Below are positions 16,209-24,445 of a stretch of 38,647 bases of DNA, piece after piece. A program made the position numbers and the translations under genes. Origin of the DNA: an uncultured Acidimicrobiales bacterium. Its GTDB lineage: Bacteria > Actinomycetota > Acidimicrobiia > Acidimicrobiales > SZUA-35. The stretch covers positions 1 to 38,647 of the forward strand of contig CALJAE010000156.1 in the NCBI GenBank assembly GCA_938028175.1, in the 5' to 3' direction. The notes beneath the pieces were generated by a model that made no database searches, was not told the DNA's origin, and saw nothing but the letters and a program-made list of their open reading frames with translations. Numbering within the stretch: the first letter of the stretch is position 1; each line of letters opens with the position of its first letter.

Positions 16209-17499
16209 CGGAACTCGCAATCAGTTCATCTGCTGCCGCAACTACGGAGTTGTGAGAAATTCTCATCAGAATAGCCAAAATCACATAGTTAGAAATTAAC
16301 GATGAGCCTCCGTAAGAAACAAACGGCAGTGTGACACCTGTTAAAGGTAGGACCCGCAGGGTTCCGCCAATAATTACGAACGCCTGAAAACCCAGGAGCA
16401 GTACTAGCCCAGTAGATAGAAGCCGTTCAAATTCGGATCCTGCACTTAGTGCTATTCGAACTCCCGAAGAAACAAACAGTAGAAAGATAACCAAGATTGA
16501 TGTTGCGCCTAACAAACCGAGCTCTTCGCCAAATGCTGCGAAAATCATGTCCGACTCAACCACTGGAATTTTGTTAGGGGTGCCTAATCCAAGCCCAGTT
16601 CCTGTCAGTCCACCGTCTGCCAACGCAAATTGTGCCTGCGAGATCTGGTGACCAGTGTTACTTACATCGGCGAAGGGATCGAGCCAGGTGGCGACACGAA
16701 CTCGTACGTGTCCAAACGACAACCAGGCCAAGAAACCTCCACCTAAGAAAAGGCTGAGCCCAGAGAAAACATAGATAGATCTACCCGTGGCTACATAGAC
16801 CATTACCAAGAACAAAGTAAAGAAGAGTAGCGAAGTTCCCAAATCTCTTTGCTGCACCATGACTACGAGCGTAAGACCCCAAGCAAAAAGTAGCGGACCA
16901 AAGTACTTAAAGGCCGGCAGCCCGATAGGCCCAAATTGATGTGCTTTAAGGGATAGAAGATCCTTCTTCTCTGCTAGATAACTGGCAAAGAATGTCGCCA
17001 ATATAACCTTTGCTATTTCACCAGGCTGTATTGATGCTGGACCGATACGAACCCAGATTCTTGCACCATTAATCTCAGCTCCAAGACCTGGAACCAAAGG
17101 TAGCAATAGTGCTGCAACGCCCACGGCAGCCAAAGTGTACCGGTAGGGTTCCAACGCCTTTAAGTCCGAAATAATAGTTACGAACCCCACGAACGCTATC
17201 AACCCAAGGAATGTCCAGGCGGCTTGGAAAATAGCCAGGTCAGGGTCAAGCCTAGAGATCATCATGAAACCGAGGCCGTTAAGCAACGCCACTAACGGAA
17301 AGATAAGACCGTCCGCAAATGGCAAAGCAAAGCGGATGAACAAGTGGGTCACGAAGAACAAAACCAGAACTACTAAGAAAAATGGTAAGACGTCCACAGG
17401 TATCTCAGCCGTTGCTCCAAGTGAAGCTAAGTAGTAACCGGCAGAGGCAATGACGGCCGCTAAAATTAACAATCCGAATTCGATGTTTCTAGGCTTCAT
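16195..17499 (-). CDS. rodA: SEDS-family peptidoglycan glycosyltransferase (RodA/FtsW)
   Basis: Polymerises lipid II into glycan strands in the membrane. 434 residues with about ten to twelve membrane segments. Family features include the region GARIWVRIGPASIQPGEIAK, QQRDLGTSLLFF, DGGLTGTGLGLG, MIFAAFGEELGLLG and the C-terminal LPLTGVTLPFVSYGGSSL, containing the Pro and Ser/Gly residues typical of the SEDS fold. Position between pstP and pbpA, seven bp after pstP, follows the Mycobacterium rodA order, so rodA is preferred to ftsW. It starts at ATG 17499. The product should act as a complex with the following PBP. Confidence 0.94.
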   Translation of the reverse strand: MKPRNIEFGLLILAAVIASAGYYLASLGATAEIPVDVLPFFLVVLVLFFVTHLFIRFALPFADGLIFPLVALLNGLGFMMISRLDPDLAIFQAAWTFLGLIAFVGFVTIISDLKALEPYRYTLAAVGVAALLLPLVPGLGAEINGARIWVRIGPASIQPGEIAKVILATFFASYLAEKKDLLSLKAHQFGPIGLPAFKYFGPLLFAWGLTLVVMVQQRDLGTSLLFFTLFLVMVYVATGRSIYVFSGLSLFLGGGFLAWLSFGHVRVRVATWLDPFADVSNTGHQISQAQFALADGGLTGTGLGLGTPNKIPVVESDMIFAAFGEELGLLGATSILVIFLLFVSSGVRIALSAGSEFERLLSTGLVLLLGFQAFVIIGGTLRVLPLTGVTLPFVSYGGSSLISNYVILAILMRISHNSVVAAADELIASSDDSS

Positions 17500-17505
17500 C
17501 TAGCT

Positions 17506-18636
17506 CTACTCGTTATCCGAAGATTCGTCATCGGGCGATACTTCATCTTCTTCACTGTCTTCATCCTGATCATCGGTCGGAGCTAAGGTAACTTCTCCCC
17601 CGAATAGAGCGCCTGACTCGCTTTCATCAATAACCACCTCGGGTTCGTCCGACTCGTCGGACAAGAAGCGGTCTATGACCAACCAAGCTATTAATGCTCC
17701 AACAATTACTGCGCCGACACCCATCCACCGAATGCGACCTCTTGCGGCAGCATCTGCGGAAAGAATCGACTGTGTTAACTCAGCATCTAGTTCATCAATC
17801 TCTGGCGGAGCCGGCGGCTCATCCACAACGACTGGTTCGGGAGCAAACTCTCCACCATCGACAGAAGCCTGGTTTAGCCCATCGATTGAGCCGACAGTCG
17901 CTGGCACAACTTCGTCCTCATCGGAAGATGCTTCGACCACATCAACAACCAATACGGTGACGTTATCTTTTCCACCATTGGCCAAAGCCGAAGTTACAAG
18001 CACCTGGCAAGCTTCTGCTGGGGTCTCAGCTTCCATCAGAACTCTCTTGACTTCTGTCTCGGAAACTTCATCTGTCAGGCCATCGCTGCAAAGCAAGAAA
18101 CGGTCGCCAACTGAAACGTTTAAAGCGAACGTATCTATCTGAAGTTGTGCACCAATCCCAAGTGCTCTCGTAATTATGTTGCGCTTAGGGTGAACCAAAG
18201 CTTCTTGTTCAGTAATTTCGTTGTGTTCAAGTAAGTCCCCAACAAAGCTATGGTCTCTTGTTACCTGAGCCATGCTGCCCTGTCGAAGCCAATAACCGCG
18301 GCTATCGCCGACGTTTATCATTTCAACCCTGCCATCGCTATGAAGCCCTATGGCAACAAGAGTTGTACCCATGCCCATCAAGTCTCGGTCCGCAGACTTT
18401 TCGTAGACCTGCTTGTTCGCGTCAGATGCTAATTCTTGAAGCAGTCCAGGCTCAAAATCAGTAGAAGCTGTCTCGAAATGTTCGATAGTTAGTGTTGAAG
18501 CAACTTCGCCGCCAAGGTGTCCGCCCATGCCATCAGCAACAGCGAATAAATTCTTTGATATGAATCCTCTGTCCTGATTGACTTCTCGAAGGTTGCCGAC
18601 ATCCGTTGCGGCTGCTCCGACTAAACGGTAGCTCAT
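17506..18636 (-). CDS. pstP: PP2C-family Ser/Thr phosphatase (PstP)
   Basis: Dephosphorylates targets of the neighbouring kinase, and the kinase itself. 376 residues. The PPM domain (about 1-235) has NLREVNQDRG, AVADGMGGHLGGEVAS, LLCSDGLTDEV and GGKDNVTVLVVD, which carry the metal-binding aspartates. An acidic Pro-rich linker leads to a membrane helix at about 299-317 (GVGAVIVGALIAWLVI) and a C-terminal exported tail of about 50 residues that is almost all Asp, Glu and Ser. The start overlaps fhaB as ATGA. The acidic exported tail is longer than I would expect and has no recognised domain. Confidence 0.94.
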   Translation of the reverse strand: MSYRLVGAAATDVGNLREVNQDRGFISKNLFAVADGMGGHLGGEVASTLTIEHFETASTDFEPGLLQELASDANKQVYEKSADRDLMGMGTTLVAIGLHSDGRVEMINVGDSRGYWLRQGSMAQVTRDHSFVGDLLEHNEITEQEALVHPKRNIITRALGIGAQLQIDTFALNVSVGDRFLLCSDGLTDEVSETEVKRVLMEAETPAEACQVLVTSALANGGKDNVTVLVVDVVEASSDEDEVVPATVGSIDGLNQASVDGGEFAPEPVVVDEPPAPPEIDELDAELTQSILSADAAARGRIRWMGVGAVIVGALIAWLVIDRFLSDESDEPEVVIDESESGALFGGEVTLAPTDDQDEDSEEDEVSPDDESSDNE

Positions 18637-19103
18637 GTTAGCTCCATCAATATATTCCCAAGGCGAACTCTGTCACCCAGGTACGCCTGTTTCGGTCCTC
18701 TAAGCTTTTGATTATTCAAAAATGTTCCATTGGTCGAACCAAGATCTTCGACTACAAGTCCCTTCGAGTTCTTAGTGATCTTGACATGCTCTTGGGAAAT
18801 AAAAGAATCTTCGAAAACTAGGTCACAACTCTTTGCTCTACCAATTGTTAGTTCACTAGAAACTTCGTAGATCTTGCCTTGTTGGTCCGAGGGTTCCAGG
18901 ACACGCAGCGTCGATGGCCTTGCTGCCTTTGGTGCTCGACCGACGCTCGGCCTATTTTTGCGGAAGTCTCGAGAAGCCTGAACCTGTTGAACAGAGACAC
19001 GCGTTGTTGAACCCTTCCACACCACCTGAAGCACGCGAAAGAAGAACAGGTATATCAAAAGTAAAAATCCCCACTTAAATAGGGTAAGGATTGGATCTTC
19101 CAC
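18633..19103 (-). CDS. fhaB: Membrane-anchored FHA-domain protein (FhaB-like)
   Basis: 156 residues: one N-terminal membrane helix at about 6-26, a basic linker with SVGRAPKAARP, then a phosphothreonine-binding FHA domain (about 65-156). The FHA signature residues are present: IGRAKSCDLVF, SQEHVKI and DLGSTNGTFLNN. Its phosphothreonine ligands are expected on PknB substrates. FhaB (FipA) in Mycobacterium links the kinase to division proteins. It ends in an ATGA overlap with pstP. GTG 19103 has a TACCCT box (19112-19117) eight bases upstream, so it may also have its own leaderless promoter. Confidence 0.9.
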   Translation of the reverse strand: MEDPILTLFKWGFLLLIYLFFFRVLQVVWKGSTTRVSVQQVQASRDFRKNRPSVGRAPKAARPSTLRVLEPSDQQGKIYEVSSELTIGRAKSCDLVFEDSFISQEHVKITKNSKGLVVEDLGSTNGTFLNNQKLRGPKQAYLGDRVRLGNILMELT

Positions 19104-19111
19104 TACCTATC

Positions 19112-19117
19112 AGGGTA
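19112..19117 (-). promoter_or_regulatory. Internal TACCCT -10 box before fhaB
   Basis: TACCCT on the minus strand ends eight bases before GTG 19103, the same box sequence as before fhaA. It suggests fhaB and the genes after it can be transcribed separately. Confidence 0.4.
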
Positions 19118-19162
19118 TCGGGCTAGCAAACAGTCAACGACAACTATGGGCAAGGCTGCCCT

Positions 19163-19825
19163 TTATTGTCTAAACCAGAGCTTCACAGTCCCGATCTCAA
19201 TTGCATCGCCATCTTTAAGTACTGCCCGACCACATGTCTTACCATTTACTTTGATGCCGTTGGTAGAACCAAGGTCTGAAAGCTCAAATGTGTCTGCTGA
19301 TGGGATAAGTTCAGCATGACGGCGAGAAACATTCTCATCAGCTAGAACCACGTCACAATCTGTTTGACGACCAATTACCATATCTCTCAGGTAGAGCTCA
19401 TAGGTAGCACCTGCCAATCCTTCAAGGATGGCATCGGACTTAGCGGATTCGTCGAGAGTCTCATCGAACGTCGGATGAACCGTACACATTCCGACTTTGA
19501 CACGATCGTCGGACTCAATCAGAATTTCCAACGGGCCTACGAAACCAAGATCTTTGTCGCGGGCGTAAGTTCTAGCGCTCGCCATGAGCTCTTTAATCAA
19601 GGACTCTGAGATTGGTTCGAAAGACTCGTGATCAGAAGGTGCCAAGTTAAACAAGTAATGATTCGGTGCAATTGAGCGGCCGTTTACATCTAACTTGCGT
19701 GCTGACTCCAACTCTTTGATTAGGCGCTTACCTAGTTCAACTGGCTGCAGCTCTGACTTAAATGCACGCGAAAAGGTACCTTCTACAAGTTTTTCTAACG
19801 CTGCTTCAATGCCCTTTAATACCAC
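19163..19825 (-). CDS. fhaA: FHA-domain protein with DUF3662 N-terminal domain (FhaA-like)
   Basis: 220 residues. The N-terminal DUF3662 domain (about 1-115: GIEAALEKLVEGTFSRAF, then ELGKRLIKELES) is joined to a C-terminal FHA domain (about 140-220) with IGRQTDCDVVL, SRRHAELI and DLGSTNGIKVNG. In Mycobacterium FhaA binds phosphorylated MviN and regulates peptidoglycan precursor export, and is about 500 residues long owing to a long flexible middle, which is missing here. It heads the operon. GTG 19825 has TACCCT (19833-19838) ending seven bases upstream and no Shine-Dalgarno, so a leaderless start is likely. MviN is not in the window. Confidence 0.9.
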   Translation of the reverse strand: MVLKGIEAALEKLVEGTFSRAFKSELQPVELGKRLIKELESARKLDVNGRSIAPNHYLFNLAPSDHESFEPISESLIKELMASARTYARDKDLGFVGPLEILIESDDRVKVGMCTVHPTFDETLDESAKSDAILEGLAGATYELYLRDMVIGRQTDCDVVLADENVSRRHAELIPSADTFELSDLGSTNGIKVNGKTCGRAVLKDGDAIEIGTVKLWFRQ

Positions 19826-19832
19826 TCTATTA

Positions 19833-19838
19833 AGGGTA
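19833..19838 (-). promoter_or_regulatory. TACCCT -10 box, head of the fhaA-pknB operon
   Basis: The box ends seven bases before the fhaA GTG on the minus strand, placing transcription start at about the first codon. A weak TTGCAA lies further upstream at non-ideal spacing. Confidence 0.5.
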
Positions 19839-19890
19839 GTTGTGCAGAGGCTTTTTGCAAATAAGCTACGTGAGACATAGTCCCTATCAC

Positions 19891-19905
19891 CTCAGCTAAC
19901 CTGAG
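19891..19905. promoter_or_regulatory. CTCAG palindrome enclosing the DUF1697 gene -10 box
   Basis: CTCAG (19891-19895) and CTGAG (19901-19905) form a 5-5-5 inverted repeat. TAACCT at 19897-19902, seven bases before ATG 19910, lies within it, so a protein bound here would block the presumed leaderless promoter. Confidence 0.4.
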
Positions 19906-19909
19906 ATCT

Positions 19910-20434
19910 ATGAAAAGTGCGATCTTGCTACGAGGAATCAATGTGGGAGGCCACAATAAGGTACCGATGGGAGAGCTGAAAGAGGCGTTAGCGGGGATCG
20001 GCTATCCAGACACTGTCACCTACTTAAATAGCGGAAATGTTGTGGTTGGAGCAGACCATGTCGTTGAAGCCTCCACTATCTCAAACCTAGTGGAATCAAA
20101 ATTTGGGCTAGATATCCCGGTTGTTGTACAAAAGAAGGCTCAAATAGAAGCAGCGATCAAGAACAACCCTTTCACCAAGTTCGAGCCTAAGAGGCTGCAT
20201 GTTATGTATTTGGACGGAAGCGTTTCTGCGTCAAAGGCCCAGGCACTGGATACATCCATCTACGAACCCGACCAAATAGCAGTCAAAGGTAGACACATGT
20301 ATGTGCTTTACAAAAAGGACTCCTGGTCATCAAAAGCAACTATCAAAGTTCCAGAAAGCTTATTTGGCGTGACCGCCACGGCACGCAATTGGAATACCGC
20401 CCAAAAGCTGGTGGAATTGATGTCTAACAAATAA
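19910..20434 (+). CDS. DUF1697 family protein
   Basis: 174 residues, full length for the family. The N-terminal SAILLRGINVGGHNKVPM and YLNSGNVVV are the DUF1697 signature, with the later MYLDGS and the C-terminal TARNWNTAQKLVELM also typical. No enzyme activity is established for the family and the product is expected to be cytosolic. It diverges from fhaA across 84 bp, and mscS follows after about 60 bp with its own promoter box. No motif suggests a specific substrate. Confidence 0.92.
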   Translation: MKSAILLRGINVGGHNKVPMGELKEALAGIGYPDTVTYLNSGNVVVGADHVVEASTISNLVESKFGLDIPVVVQKKAQIEAAIKNNPFTKFEPKRLHVMYLDGSVSASKAQALDTSIYEPDQIAVKGRHMYVLYKKDSWSSKATIKVPESLFGVTATARNWNTAQKLVELMSNK

Positions 20435-20479
20435 ACGGCTGAGTTACATAAGTTAAGTTGTCGACGAAATTCAGTTAGC

Positions 20480-20485
20480 TAGCCT
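20480..20485 (+). promoter_or_regulatory. TAGCCT -10 box before mscS
   Basis: Identical in sequence to the box before aroC. It ends six bases before TTG 20492, or nine before ATG 20495, so it fits leaderless initiation at the TTG. Confidence 0.45.
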
Positions 20486-20491
20486 GGGCCG

Positions 20492-21574
20492 TTGATGATT
20501 GCTCAAATTGACCAAGCTTGTGGATCTGATCCAGGACTCTTATGTGAGTTCATTTTCGAACAGACCGAATCAGAACAACTAGCCTCATTCTTTGACACCT
20601 GGCTACTAGTTCCAATACGAGTACTAGTGATTCTTGTATTGGCGGTCGTAATCTTGCAACTGCTGCGTTTCTTTATCCGAACGGGCGTCACCAGCTTGGC
20701 CAAGACAAGCGCCCACCGAATCGCCCGTTCAGAAGATGACGCTACACCTGTCACTATCGAGAGAGCACTGAGACGAGCCGAAACACTCATCGCAGTTATT
20801 CAATCTCTGGCCACAGTTGTGGTTTGGGTGACAGCAGTATTCTTTATCCTCAATGAATTCCAAGTCTCCCTTGGCCCACTGTTTGCTGGTGCAGGTGTCC
20901 TCGGAATTGTTATAGGTTTCGGTGCACAAAGAGTGGTCGCAGACTTCTTGTCCGGATTCTTTATGCTTTTCGAAGACCAATTCGGCGTCGGTGACGTAGT
21001 CGACCTCGGAGAAGTTACCGGTCGTGTTGAAGACGTCTCTTTAAGAACAACTACAGTTCGAGACGTAAACGGCACGGTCTGGCACATCAGGAACTCGGAG
21101 ATCACGCGAGTAGCCAATAAGTCACAGTTATGGTCACGAGCCGTAATAGATGTCAATGTTGCCTACGACACGGATCTAAGAAGAGCCGAAGGTATTATCC
21201 AGCGAGTTGCCGATAACCTTTGGCATGACAAAAGCTTCACCAAGGGACAAATTATCGATGCTCCCGAAGTATGGGGTGTTGAAGATCTTGGGGCAGATGG
21301 CGTTAGCATCCGACTAGTTGTCAAGACAGATCCAGCCGAGCAATTCGCTGTAGCTCGAGAACTGAGACTGAGAATTAAGGAAGCCTTGGAAGAAGCTGGC
21401 ATTGAAATGCCATTTCAGCAACGAACAATCTGGCTACGACAAGACGACACTCATGTGAAGAGAAGTGAAAGACCAGATGTGGAGACAGCACCAATTCGTT
21501 CATCGTCGATGACAAACGAATTTTCTATAAGTGAGATAGCTGAAGAAGTAAACAAGCAACCTAACGTCGAGTGA
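20492..21574 (+). CDS. mscS: Small-conductance mechanosensitive channel (MscS family)
   Basis: 360 residues from TTG 20492; ATG 20495 is one codon later. Three membrane helices lie at about 37-63, 98-121 and 127-160. The pore-lining helix is GVLGIVIGFGAQRVVADFLSG (glycines and alanines packing the pore; residues cited in part), followed by the beta domain with GVGDVVDLGEVTGRVEDVSL and RTTTVRDVNGTVWHIRN. A long C-terminal domain ends in charged residues. Such channels release solutes during hypo-osmotic shock. The last 14 bases overlap the end of the convergent acidic-protein gene. An exact MscS subtype cannot be given. Confidence 0.92.
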   Translation: MMIAQIDQACGSDPGLLCEFIFEQTESEQLASFFDTWLLVPIRVLVILVLAVVILQLLRFFIRTGVTSLAKTSAHRIARSEDDATPVTIERALRRAETLIAVIQSLATVVVWVTAVFFILNEFQVSLGPLFAGAGVLGIVIGFGAQRVVADFLSGFFMLFEDQFGVGDVVDLGEVTGRVEDVSLRTTTVRDVNGTVWHIRNSEITRVANKSQLWSRAVIDVNVAYDTDLRRAEGIIQRVADNLWHDKSFTKGQIIDAPEVWGVEDLGADGVSIRLVVKTDPAEQFAVARELRLRIKEALEEAGIEMPFQQRTIWLRQDDTHVKRSERPDVETAPIRSSSMTNEFSISEIAEEVNKQPNVE

Positions 21575-22619
21575 TTCGACCGCTTTCGGAAACCTCAAAT
21601 ACTTCATCTACGAAGGCAAGCTCTTCAGGGATTGCTTCATCAAGCAAGAATGAAGGGTTGATGCAGTTTCTCACCCTGACGCCGGTCATAGATTCACTTA
21701 TAGCAAACTGATCTTGACCAATTCCAGCTTCAACAATATCGGCAAGCTGAGCCCCTCTAAAGTCAGACACTCTCTCCCAACTACAGCCATCACCGGCCTG
21801 CCATGTCCCTTGAACTAGATCCCCAATCCAATAATCACCGTTGTCGATTGCCGAAAGTGGCTCAGCCAGCTCACTCCACTCTGACCACTCACCACAACCA
21901 GGGGTTGAATAGAAGAAGTCTGGCTCGACTCCATTAATGTGGACCATTAGACGACCCTCGGTAATTGAGTCAGAACCAATCAACTGAACAGATCCATCTT
22001 CAGCAATCCTGGTAAGTTCATAGCTACAATCTGTTGTCTCAACTGGCGTTACGTAAATTCCTGGATCTATTGTTCCAGCAATTTCTGATAGTGATGTTCT
22101 ATCTCCAGCTTCGACAGTCGATAGGTTGACTTCGTCAAAGTCAAGGTTGTATTCATCCAGAATGTCTTCGAGTTCTTCGTCCAACTCTTCGGAGAACTCA
22201 CTTGGAAAGTCAAGCTCTTCTGTTTCAGAATCATCGGACTCTTCCTCATCCTCTTCTTCGTCCTGGTCTTCGTCGCCATCGTTTTCGTCGTCTTCGTCCT
22301 CATCATCATCTTCCGGAAGTAGATCTAGTTCGCTCCCCGCTAGAAACTCTGAATCCAATTCATTGTCTTCATCTTCTTCTAGAAACTCAGTGGCATCGGA
22401 GTCACCGACTTGAAAAACTTCACCGGCCGAAAAAACAGTCTCAAATGCCAAGTACTCTGGCACCTGCTCAAGATCCACGTTTACTATGTCGCCGTCTTCA
22501 TCAGAACCATCCCCAGAAGCACGATTCGAATCTTCGGTAGAACCCACAAGAACCCAAGTCAACCCAAAAGCTAGTGCGCATACACCGACGAGAAACAACG
22601 AAATCTTAAGGATCTTCAT
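21561..22619 (-). CDS. Secreted or anchored protein with extreme acidic domain and two Cys-Trp repeats
   Basis: 352 residues. An N-terminal signal or anchor (about 5-26: ISLFLVGVCALAFGLTWVL) is followed by a stretch of nearly 100 residues (about 75-165) made largely of Asp, Glu and Ser. Two related C-terminal modules follow. The first has TIDPGIYVTP with a Cys and STPGCGEW; the second has LVQGTWQAGDGCSWERVSDF and RVRNC. They resemble a widespread but uncharacterised actinobacterial module in which PGTY precedes CYWERLSG; this resemblance is from memory. The protein is probably on the surface. The acidic segment may bind metal or keep the protein extended. It is a single gene, divergent from the RNA methyltransferase. 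Confidence 0.75.
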   Translation of the reverse strand: MKILKISLFLVGVCALAFGLTWVLVGSTEDSNRASGDGSDEDGDIVNVDLEQVPEYLAFETVFSAGEVFQVGDSDATEFLEEDEDNELDSEFLAGSELDLLPEDDDEDEDDENDGDEDQDEEEDEEESDDSETEELDFPSEFSEELDEELEDILDEYNLDFDEVNLSTVEAGDRTSLSEIAGTIDPGIYVTPVETTDCSYELTRIAEDGSVQLIGSDSITEGRLMVHINGVEPDFFYSTPGCGEWSEWSELAEPLSAIDNGDYWIGDLVQGTWQAGDGCSWERVSDFRGAQLADIVEAGIGQDQFAISESMTGVRVRNCINPSFLLDEAIPEELAFVDEVFEVSESGRITRR

Positions 22620-22705
22620 GCTTTATAGGTCGGACGGACTATCCCCTTTTTAAGCATCTACAGGCATATTTCACACAAAAATTGAAGATACCTAGATATG
22701 GTCAA

Positions 22706-23338
22706 ATGGTGTCGAATTCTGGACAGGACAAACCTAGCCAAACAGTGGGCGTGGGGCCCTATCCGAAACCATGGCCAGTCGGAGCAAATTTCGATCCAGA
22801 ACTCCTAGCGAACGGGGATCGTCGGAACGTAGTAGACAAGTACCGCTACTGGACCATGGAAGCCATTGTGGCCGATCTCGACAAGCATCGTCATAGTTTT
22901 GAAGTAGCCATTGAGAACTGGCAGCACGATCTAAACATCGGAACGATTGTTAGAACAGCCAATGCATTCTTAGCTAACAAAGTCCATATTGTCGGAAAAA
23001 AAAGATGGAATAAGCGAGGGGCGATGGTCACCGACAGGTACCAACACGTAGTCCATCACCCAACAGTTGAAGAATTTGCTGCAGAAGTTAAAGAATCAGA
23101 TAAGCACCTAGTTGGTATCGATAATCTTCCCGGATCTCGTTCGATCACGGATGCAAAGCTTGATGTTAAAACCGTATTCGTCTTTGGGCAAGAGGGTCCC
23201 GGCCTATCCGAAGAGATGCGAAATGCTTCAGACCAGCTGCTCTTTATTCCACAGTTTGGATCAACTCGCAGCATCAATGCAGGAGTGGCTTCTGGAATTG
23301 CGATGTACGAGTGGATCTCGCAGAACGCTTCGAGCTAA
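22706..23338 (+). CDS. TrmH/SpoU-family RNA 2'-O-methyltransferase
   Basis: About 210 residues from ATG 22706; a TTG at 22682 would add eight. All three SPOUT motifs are present: NIGTIVRTANAF, VFVFGQEGPGLSEE, and FIPQFGSTRSINAGVASGI, which form the knotted S-adenosylmethionine site. The product should methylate a tRNA or rRNA ribose; which one is not evident. An N-terminal extension of about 60 residues (PYPKPWPVGANFDPELL) precedes the SPOUT core and lacks a recognisable L30e-like domain. Its TAA stop overlaps the stop of the convergent gene by four bases. Confidence 0.88.
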   Translation: MVSNSGQDKPSQTVGVGPYPKPWPVGANFDPELLANGDRRNVVDKYRYWTMEAIVADLDKHRHSFEVAIENWQHDLNIGTIVRTANAFLANKVHIVGKKRWNKRGAMVTDRYQHVVHHPTVEEFAAEVKESDKHLVGIDNLPGSRSITDAKLDVKTVFVFGQEGPGLSEEMRNASDQLLFIPQFGSTRSINAGVASGIAMYEWISQNASS

Positions 23339-24414
23339 GAATCTCCATCAACTGACAACACTAAGTCATCTTTTGTTGGCGGACTCAGCTGACTATTAAC
23401 CGTTGCCGATCTGTGTTCCTTTTCCTTAACGGTTACCAAGCCAAGCAATACGGCAAAGAACGCTAAACCGGCAACTGCAGCAATGAACGGCGCTGGTAGG
23501 CGGAAGCCGCAGCCATTGGCTAGTTGATCTCCGAACACTACGACTGCTTGTCCTTCATCTTCGATGCCCCAAACCGATTGGGTTGCGCACCCTTGGTTTC
23601 TAACTCGGGAGTTAATTTCCGATGATAGAGGCTGCGTCTCATCGCCTGTGACAGACGAAGTCGCTAAACCATCTCTCACAAATAACAAAACTTCGGCGCT
23701 GGTAGCTTCTTGAACTCTTAAGGCAAACGAACGTGCACTAGGTTGTGGATTATCAGGGGCCAGGGCAACGAGACGGAGTCCTGTATCAGCATTAACTTGT
23801 GCAACAGCTTGCCTAAGTGCTTCTTCGCTGATGTCATCTCTAGAGGCGCCAACGTATGTTTCGTCATCCGAAATCTCTTCTAATACGAACTGAAGAGTCT
23901 CGCCTCCGACTGAATCCCGTTCTTCTTCTACAACTTCATCAAGCCCATCAAATTCGCAACCCTGTTCCAAGCTGACTACAAACTCATCGACAGCTGAGAC
24001 TAGATCTGACTGCTCTGTTGCTACATCGTTTGAACATGCGAAAGAATCATCCAGATCAACCAGCGATTGGGCGTTGGCGTTCCTCACAAAGGTGAACGAC
24101 TGACCGTCGTCAAACGCAAGAACATCGTAGTCAACGACCTGTAGCAATTCTGAAGAAAACTCAGCGGCCGTTTGCTCGCTACCGGCAACATCTACGATCA
24201 CGAGATCAAGACCTATCCCAGATGCAACCTGGATCTGGTCAACATAAGTTTCGACCAGATCAGATTCGACTTCTTCTTCTATTGAAACAAAGACACCAGT
24301 CTCCTCGAGGGCTGTGACTATCTCGTCAGCCACCTGGGCACTAGCGGGCGCTGCTAACAGCCCAAAAGTAAAAAATGTAATTACTGCGAATACTAAGCGT
24401 TTGATGAAAACCAT
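23335..24414 (-). CDS. Membrane protein with two TPM-like modules, fourth gene of amt operon
   Basis: About 359 residues from ATG 24414, which gives a clean signal peptide (RLVFAVITFFTFGLLAAPASA). TTG 24453 would overlap the preceding gene but spoils that signal. Two halves look alike: EETGVFVSIEEE...LDLVIVDVAG...DYDVLAF and SDDETYVGASRD...LRLVALAPDN...SAEVLLFV. Both resemble the TPM fold of envelope and photosystem-repair proteins. A C-terminal membrane helix lies at about residues 312-335, with a short cytosolic tail. This is a secreted, C-terminally anchored protein of unknown role. Its place after amt hints at a link to nitrogen supply, but the TPM assignment is moderate only. Confidence 0.7.
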   Translation of the reverse strand: MVFIKRLVFAVITFFTFGLLAAPASAQVADEIVTALEETGVFVSIEEEVESDLVETYVDQIQVASGIGLDLVIVDVAGSEQTAAEFSSELLQVVDYDVLAFDDGQSFTFVRNANAQSLVDLDDSFACSNDVATEQSDLVSAVDEFVVSLEQGCEFDGLDEVVEEERDSVGGETLQFVLEEISDDETYVGASRDDISEEALRQAVAQVNADTGLRLVALAPDNPQPSARSFALRVQEATSAEVLLFVRDGLATSSVTGDETQPLSSEINSRVRNQGCATQSVWGIEDEGQAVVVFGDQLANGCGFRLPAPFIAAVAGLAFFAVLLGLVTVKEKEHRSATVNSQLSPPTKDDLVLSVDGDS

Positions 24415-24445
24415 TTTATAGGCAAGCGCAGCTAAACCTAGGAGC

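Noticed and set aside
22126..22540. Serine-rich and histidine/leucine-rich plus-strand frames opposite the acidic protein
   Set aside because: They are mirror images of the Asp/Glu codons of the minus-strand gene and have no start context.
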